Shown in pieces: positions 32,947-41,900 of a DNA stretch of 64,000 nt (its first letter is position 1; the number at the start of each line of letters is the position of its first letter). Source of the stretch: Bacillota bacterium (GTDB lineage Bacteria; Bacillota; Clostridia; Oscillospirales; Oscillospiraceae). The stretch covers positions 1 to 64,000 of the forward strand of contig JAQYLT010000036.1 in assembly GCA_028719885.1 (NCBI GenBank), written 5' to 3'. The position numbers and the translations under genes are program-made. The notes beneath the pieces are model-generated. The model searched no databases. It had not been told where the DNA came from and saw only the letters and a list, made by a program, of their open reading frames with translations.

Positions 32947-35900
32947 ATGAAGTCATATTTCAGAAGAATCATTTCGATGATCCTGGTGATCGCCACGATT
33001 GCCAACATCAGCCTTACAGGCTTCGCAGAGATGGCTGGCGGTGACCGGAAGACCACCGGCGAGGTGTTTTCCTTTGCGAAGGAGGTCACATGGGCCGAAG
33101 CAGGCAAGCAGATTGCCGGAATGCTGAGCTATATCGTCGAAGACGCGGCGAACATCGATCTTACCGCGCATTCGGAACGTATTGCCAATCTGAGTCTCGA
33201 GGACGACAGCATCTATCTGGCCATCCTCGCAGAGGAAGGGTATCTGCCCGAGGAACCCGCGCAGATCGATCCTGCCGCGGCCATCACTGCCGAGGAATAT
33301 TTGCAGCTGATGGAAATTGCGTTCCCCACCGTGGTGGATTCCCAGGAAGCTATCGACAGCCTTCGGGGGGAGAGCGAGCCGGGCAACATTGCCATTTTGG
33401 GCGATAACCTTTCCGTCACCACGATGCTGCCGGAGCGCCTCGCAGTTGCGACGGCACAACAGCTGACGCTGACCGCTGTCAAGGCCTCTGCACTCTCGCT
33501 GAATGCCAAGAGCAGCATCGACCTGAGCGAAAGCGAGATCACCCGTGTACATATCCATGATACTGCGGTGAAAGAGGAAGAAGAGCCGGAGAAAGAAGTG
33601 GAGCCGGAGGAAGAAGCGGAGCCCGACGTGATCTACCTCCATATGGATTCGGGCACGCAGCTTCCCGAGGTTATTGTAAAGGGTGCCGACAAAGTCGTGA
33701 TCGAGGGCAGCGGCGCATTGGGTGTGGTCCGTGTGCAGGAGGCTGTGGGCTCCCTGACCGTCCGCGCCACCGGTTCCGTGGTCAATGAAACGGAGGAACC
33801 CTTTGAAGTGACCGGTCCCGATGCCGAGGTGGTGGAGCTGCAGCCCGGCGAGCAGGTGGACTTTGTACTGAGCAAGTGGCTGGTCTCTTTCGTTACCGAG
33901 GGAACACCCGTTGAAACCCAGGAGATCGCCCCCGGTGGGATGATTGACTTTTCTGAGGCTGTTACCACCCTGGAGGGGAAGCTCTTTACCGCATGGTACG
34001 AGGATGCCGAATATACCACCCCCGTTTCCCGGCTGGCCTCTGTGGATCGACAGACAACGCTGTATGCTCGATTTGTGGACGAATCCGAAGCGGCAGTTGT
34101 CACCTTTGAAACCTTTGGCGGCCGTGAACTGGAGCCGATGGTGTTCGCCAAGGGTGAGTACCTGCTGACCAAGCCGGTGGAGGGCCTGTATACCTCGAAA
34201 GAGGGCTATTCCTTTGTGGGCTGGTGTGTAGATGAGGAATGCACCACCGGTTTTGGCTACACCGATCCCATCGAGGAGAGCATGACCCTTTATGCCATGT
34301 ATGCCTCCTATGAGAAACAGACACAGGAAGACCACGGCAGCATCGCTGAGCTTGAACTTCCCGACGGTTCCGCGACCATCAGTCTGGTGCTGCCCGAGGG
34401 TATGACCACAGCCCAGGCGGAAGAGAATATTACAGTGGAAGCCGGTACCGGCTTGGAGCCCCCCAAAATCTCCGTGCGTGAAACCGATGACGGCGCGGAG
34501 CTTTACTGCAAGGCCGGCTTTACCCCCGGCACCACCTTCACCCTGATCGCGGAGAACGGTGTGCGGTTTGCGGGATATCCGGAGTATATCGACACCCTGA
34601 CGGTGAGCGTTTTCCGTGAGCAGGTCGAAGTGGTGGAGTTCGCCGAGGGACTGACCTATGTTCTGTGGGACAGGGTGACCGACTACACCCCTGTAAGCAA
34701 AACCGCTGTGGAGTACAAAACCGATTATGCCCAGGATGGCACCGTTTGCGATGTTATGGAGGATCACAGCGCCGATGGCACCGTGATTCCCGGCAAGCTG
34801 GTGATGCGCGGAAAGGTGGATTTCCAGCCGGAGCAGACTGTCGTGTTCTACGATGGCGAAATCAACCGGGATGAAGCCACCATCGACGCATGGGAGGGCG
34901 GCGATCTGGCGGGTTATGTGCTGTTCGCGAAAATTGAAGCTGTGACCGCCAAGGAAGACGGCACCAGTGAAGTGACCTTCTCCTACGCGGACCCCGAGAC
35001 CTATATCAAAGAATTGGATGTTCACACCACGGAAGAAGTGAATATTGAGGAGCTGATGGATGACGAGCAGGTCGCTCAGGTGGAAAAAACCATCGCCAGC
35101 CAGCTGGCCTCCAACGATGAACTGAAGGCGCAGATGCTGGTGGCGGTCATGACCAATGAGGAAACCCAGAGGATGCTGGATGAGCAGTACGGGGCGAACA
35201 CCTATTCTCTGGCCGCGCTGACCCCCATTATCTACGATCCCAAGCTGGACATCGTTCTGGATATCGATGGCTCCACTGCCACCGCCGGCATCGGCGTGGG
35301 CATTACGGTTGCACTGAAGGCGCCCCAGGGCATCGTGGCTACCCTCTCTCCCTATCTGTACTTTGAGGAGCAATTGACGCTGGATGTGAACGCGGACGGC
35401 GGTTTCCTGTGGATGGATATGTCCGTTCTGTTCAAGACCAAGACGACGGTCAGCCTGCAGCTCAAGGCCACCACCGGAGATGGCATGGACAATGTGCTGG
35501 ACGAGGCAAAGGAGACGCTGCGGAAGATCGTCAACGCCGACGGCACCGCAACCGAGGGGCTGGATTATCAGGAAGCTGCCGATTCGTTGATGAATACCAT
35601 GCAGGAGCTCATCAGTGCCGATCTGGAATACCAGGATCTGTTTGCCGTACCGCTGCTTAAGTATCGGTATACGTTCTATGGCATCATTACCCTGGGAGTT
35701 GACATTGAGCTGGTTGGCCAGGCCGGTGTGGTCGCTACCTTTGGCGTCACCGTGGTGGCGGAGCACGGTCAGAAAATCGGCTTTAAATACAACTTCCTGA
35801 AATTCAAGGGCAGCTCCTACAAGGAGAAACTAGGCAGCGAGGTGACCACGGAAATCTACCTGATCGGTAAGATCGGTGTACGCGTGGGCATTGCGGTCAC

Positions 35901-38900
35901 CCTTTCCGTCAAGCTTCTTCAGAACGTGACGGTTTCCATCACCGGCGCGGTCTATGCCTATGTGGATCTGGCGGGCATGTTCCTGTACACCTATGCCCTG
36001 TCGGCGGGCGGAGGCAACTACGCGGGCGCGCTGTATTTGGAGGTCGGCATCGATGTGGAGATCGAGCTGGGATTGGAGGTTGAGATCCTCTTTATCTCCA
36101 AGGAGTTCAACTGGACGCTGTGGAGCGCGCGCTGGCCGCTGTATAAAAAGTCCATCGGCATGACCATGAGCGTGGTGCAGACGAAGCAGCTGAATGAGAT
36201 CTGGGAACGGAATATGGTGGATGCGGATGGCAAAACCACATTCCCCTTCCCATATATCCCCATGAAGACCTACGATATGCTCACCGCTGCCTGCACCGAT
36301 AACCAGCTGCTGTTTGAAAACCTGAAGGATGGAAAGGTTACCGCAGAGCTAACTCTGGAGAACATCGTCATCAACGGGGAGCCTGTGTCCTCCGATGACC
36401 CCCGCACCAGTGTCATTTACGTCGGTAACGGTGACAGAGGCAGACGCGGCGTGGTCTATGCGGATGAAAGGGCAGCCGCTGCCTACAAGGTGACTGACTA
36501 CGAATGTGATGTGGTGCTGACCTATCAGAACAAGAACAAGTCGGAGCTCATCAAGAAGCATCAGCAGGTCTTCCACTTCGCCCGGGAGTTCCGGATGGCC
36601 ACTACCACCGTCAATGTGGACATCAGGCTATACGACTGGTGCGCCCACGCCTGGGGCATCGAGGGAGCCGAATGGGACAACGATGTGGTGTATACAGGAA
36701 AATTTGAGAGTACCCACGTTCTTGGCTGCCCCGTGGAACCCACCGCTACCGGCACCATTGATTTGAATGCCGTCATGGCCGCGGTGAAAGAGCAGTATCC
36801 CGAAATCGACGGCGCGGCGCTTTCCTGGTTCAGTCCCACGCTCAACCAGGTCAGCCGCACCGTGCAGTACAGCACCCCGCGCATCAGCAATATGTGCTAC
36901 ATGACGCCGGAAAGCAATACCATTCGCTATGATGTGTTCTCAACCACCAACGAGTACGATCTGACCTATAACCTGTTCGCAAGCCGTTACCCCGGCTACA
37001 CCGGTGAGATCACCTACATCATCGAAGCACCTCAAGCCATTTCTGATGCGGTGTTCACTGTCTCTGGAAGCGACGAGGGGGAGACCATGACCTTTGCGCC
37101 AATGGAGGGGGAGGAAAACCACTGGTCGCTGACTGCGAAGCGCTCTCTCTTCAATGGCAGCGAGCGGCCCATCATGATGAGCCTGAACGGCGGCAGCACC
37201 GTTGCCAGCGGGTTGATGGTCACCGGACGGGAAGCGGAGTCTGTGGTGATTCTGACGCTGGGAAATCTTTCAAAGGTGCTCACCGTGGCATCCGGAGAGG
37301 GCATCGATTCCTGGAGCTGCGTGAGCCACGATGCTTCCCAGCTGGGAGCCATCACCCCCGGCGCCACAGTCACCCTCTCTGCCAAGCTGAAAAATGGCTA
37401 TAAGAGCCTTCGCCTGACTTCCGAGCCCGAGGGATTGAAATACACCACGGACGGAAGCACGGTTACGTTCACCATGCCGTCCTATGATGTTAAGGTCACC
37501 CTCCGTGGCGTACGCACCTACCAGGCGAACTTCCTGTATAACTATGAAAAGCTTGGCACTTACCAAAGCCTCGATGTGGCGGAGGGCGGCACCATTCAGA
37601 AGCCCTCCGATCCCTATGTTAAGGGCCTGACCTTCGCGGGCTGGTACGATAATGCCTCCTGCAAGGGGGAAGCCTACGACTTTACCCGGCAGATGACCGG
37701 CAATGTCACGCTGTATGCCGACTGGCGTGTGAATGTCACTGTGGACTTTGGCGGCGCGAAAGGGCAGGCGAGGTACGTTGAAAACGGCGTTTCTAAGCCC
37801 ATCTTCTCTGGCGACGAAAAGGAATACCGGCGCTTTACCTATACCACCCACAAGTTGGGAGATACCGCGCTGGAATACAGGCTGCCCGAATACGATGGCT
37901 TTGATTTTATGGGCTGGTATCTCACCTCCGACTTCTCCGGCGACCCGGTGGACCCGGCGAAATATAAGCTCACCGGTGGCGTGACGTTCTACGCCTGCTG
38001 GAAGCAGGTTGCCGTGCTCACCTATGAACTGAACTACGGTGAGCAGGAAGAGCCCTACGCCATGGCCATGGAATACGTGGGCATGCCGATCACCCATATT
38101 CCCGAAACGCCCCAGCGGGAGCACTATCAGTTCCTTGGCTGGTTCCGTACCCAGGATGCCAACCCGGCAGGCCTCATCGACATCAATACCTATCTTGCCG
38201 AGGGCAGCATGACGCTGTACGCAGGCTGGAAGCCCGTGGAGTATCGCATTACCTATAACTTGGGCGGCGGCGAGAACGATCCTGCCAATCCGACCTCCTA
38301 CAATATTGAAAGCAGCGAGATCGTCTTTGGCGAACCCACCCGCAGGGGCTATCGCTTCCTCGGCTGGACGGCGACAGGGGAGGGAGCTTCCGGCAATGTT
38401 GACCGTATCCCCGCAGGCTCCACCGGCAGCGTGACTCTGACCGCTCAGTGGGACATCAACACCTACACCATCAGCTATGTGCTGGGCGGCGGTAACGTAG
38501 ATGGGGAGAATCCCAGCTCCTACACCGTGGAAAGCGCGAAAATCACGCTGGTCAACCCCAGCCGCAAAGGCTATACGTTCCTGGGCTGGACCGGCACCGA
38601 TCTGACGGAACCCACCCGGAATGTGGTGATTCCCGCCGGTTCCATTGGAAATCGCAGCTACACGGCCAATTGGAGCTCCCTGGTTTCTGCCGAGGATATC
38701 ATTCAGGCGGCGCTGGATGCCATTCAGGATCCGTACACCATGAGTGTGAACGATTTCAGCGGCATTCAGGATGTGAAGACCCTTGCCATGGAGGATATCT
38801 CCAAGGATTCGATCTGCGCTGACTATCTCGATCAGCTCTCCGTCACAGTCGCCCAGGTGGGCGAAGCGGAGGAGGACGGCACAGGCTTCTCCTACACTGC

Positions 38901-41900
38901 AAAGGTCACCGTTTCTTTCACTGATGACAACGGTAAGACCATCACCAGAAGTAAAAATGTGGCGCTGCGGGTGGAGAAGAATCCCGTGACCATCACGGCG
39001 GATATCAGCTATCCCATTGAAAATAGCTATGTCGCCTACGGAACAGCTCTTCAAAATGTGCAGCTGACCGATCAGAAGGCAGTTTCCAGTGAAGTGAGCG
39101 TGGATGGAACATTCCGGTGGGAGAATACCACCATCGTTCCCAAGGCAGCCGACAACGGCAAAGAGATCTATAAGCTCCTGTTCACACCCACGGATTCCGC
39201 CAACTACTGCACCGCGGAAATGATGATTGCCGTGAATACCCAGATCGGTGTGCAGATTGTCATGGATGCGCCCGAAACCATGGAGTACACGGGACGCGAT
39301 CTGGATGTATCCCAGGTTAGCTTCCGTGCCACCGACATTGCCACCGGTGAGGACATTGATGGTGCCACCCTCAGTATGACGGGCGCTGTGCTGGATCAGT
39401 CCCAGTTCATCCCCGGCAAAGCGACAGTCACGTTGAAGAGCTTCGCGTCTTGCCAGCTCCTTGGCGTTTCCGACACGAACCTTTATGTCATCGTCGGCAA
39501 GGATGCCAGCGCGGATGTGACCATCAACCGTGCAAAACCGATTATCAGCGGCACCACAGCATACGATATCGATTATGGCAAGCAGCTGAAGGACATTACG
39601 CTCAATCTGTTCGCAGCAACCATCGCGGAAACCTCGGTGGAAGGCACTTTTGCCTGGGAGAATCCCAACACCCGTCTTGGTGAAGTGGGCGAATTTACCT
39701 ACAAGGTGACATTCACCCCGAAGAATCTGAACTGCTACGAAAGCGTGAGCCTTGATGTAAAGGTGACCGTCCAGGGCTGTCCCGGGAAAATCACCTATAT
39801 CATCCAGGCGCCGGATGCACCTGCCGACTCCCAGTTCAGCGTCAGCGGCGCCATGGAGGCCATGAGCTTTGCGCCGGTGGAGGGGAAGACGAATGAGTGG
39901 AGCGTGACGGTAAATCGTGCCGCTTTCGCTGAGGACAGCGTCTGCCCGATCCTGCTGAAGCGCAGCGGCAGTACTGCCATTGAAACCGGACTCACCGTCA
40001 CCGGACGGGAGGCAGAGGACCAGGTCATTCTGACACTAAGCTACATTCCCAGGAAGCTCTCCGTTACCTACACAGACGGGGTGGGCAGCTGGCGGATTCT
40101 GAAACCCGAGATTCCGGATTTGAACGCCGTCACGCCGGGTACTTTGATCGTCATCTCCGCCAATCTGCTGGAGGGCTGCAACAACCTGCGCCTCAGCTCC
40201 AATCCCGAGGGACTAAGCTACACCTCCGACGGCGATTCGGTCACGTTTACCATGCCGACCTACGATGTCGCCATCGAGCTGCGGGGCGTGAAGAACTATC
40301 AGGTGAACTGCCTGTATAATTACAATGACATGGGCACCTATCGCAATGTGGAGTCGGCGGAGGACGGCAGTGTTGCGAAGCCTGAGGATCCCTCCATCCA
40401 GGGCCTGACCTTTGCAGGCTGGTACGACAATCCTGATTTTGAGGGCGATCCTTACGACTTCAGCCAGAAGATCAGCGAGAACATCGACCTCTACGCCGAT
40501 TGGCGGGTGAATGTCACCGTGGACTTCGGCGGGCAGAAAGGAATAGCGGCCTATTATACCTGGAGTTCCGGCGGAGAGGAGCCACCCTCTGAGGTGGTTG
40601 ATCCCGGCGATGGATTGGGCGGTTCCTATGAATTGATATTCCCCGGTGACAGCAGCGAAAAGGAGCGCTTCACCTATTCCACTCAGCGGGTGGGGGAGAC
40701 CATGCTGGACCTGGTCATTCCTCGATCTGAAAGCCACGGATTCTTCGGCTGGTATCTCACGCCGGATTACTCCGGAGAAGAGGTAAATCTCGCGGGTTAT
40801 ACGCTCAACGAAAGCGTGACCTTCTACGCAAAATGGAAGAAAAACGCAAAACTGAAATATCTGTGGAATGACGGAACGGAAGACCAGTGGGATGAAGTCG
40901 TTGAATATGTGGGCGACCCGGTGCAGAAAGCCCCCAGCGATCCTGCCTGGGACGGCTATGAATTTACCGGCTGGTACCGTACTCCGGCGTGTCAGGAAGA
41001 CGAAAAGATCGACCTTACAACCTACCAGGTGGAAGGCGACCTGACGCTGTACGCAGGCTGGAAGATTGTGAACTACACCATCACCTACAATCTGAACGGC
41101 GGCGTGAACGATTCCCGCAACCCGGTCTCCTACACCATTGAGGATGGAGATGAGAAAGGCAGAATCTTCATCTACCAGCCCACCCGGGAGGGCTATACCT
41201 TCGATGGCTGGGACTATGAACCTACAAATGCCGTTAAATTCAACGATGCTTTCGACTACTGGATTATTCCCGACTTCCTCGTGGATGTCAGCCTGAGTGC
41301 CAGATGGGTGCCCATCCAGTACACCATCAGCTATGATCTGAATGGCGGCACGGTGACCACGGAGAACCCCGAGAAGTACACCATCGAAAGCGCAGAAATC
41401 ACGCTGAACAATCCCACCCGCAAGGGCTATACTTTCCTGGGCTGGACGGGTACGGGACTGGAGAATGCCGCGCTGAATGTCACGATTCCCGCCGGCTCCA
41501 TGGGCAACCGCAGCTACACCGCCAACTGGCAGATCAAAACGAGCGTTGCGGATATTGTGGATGCGGCAAAGAGTGCCATCCCGGATCAGCTCACAAAGAG
41601 CTTGAAGGCCGATTTCGATAACAACATCGAAGCGGGCGCTGCAGAGTTTGAGCCCAAGATCCAGGCAATCCTGTCCGGGAATGCCACTTGCGCCGACTAT
41701 GTGGGCGATCAGCTCCAGGTGACGGTTGCACTGAACGGTGAAAAGACAGAGGACGGCACGGGCTATACCTACAATACCACCGTCACCGTCACTTTCACCG
41801 ATGACAACGGCGATGTCGTCAGCGAGAACAAGACCGTCACCGTGCGGGTAACGAAGGCTGCCGTGACCATCAGCGTTGCGAAGCCTGTCTACACGGTGGA

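Noticed and set aside
32953..35766. 937-codon open frame on the minus strand opposite the giant gene
   Set aside because: It mirrors the codon periodicity of the plus-strand gene, is His/Gly/Leu-skewed, lacks a ribosome site and shows no domain. It is a shadow frame.
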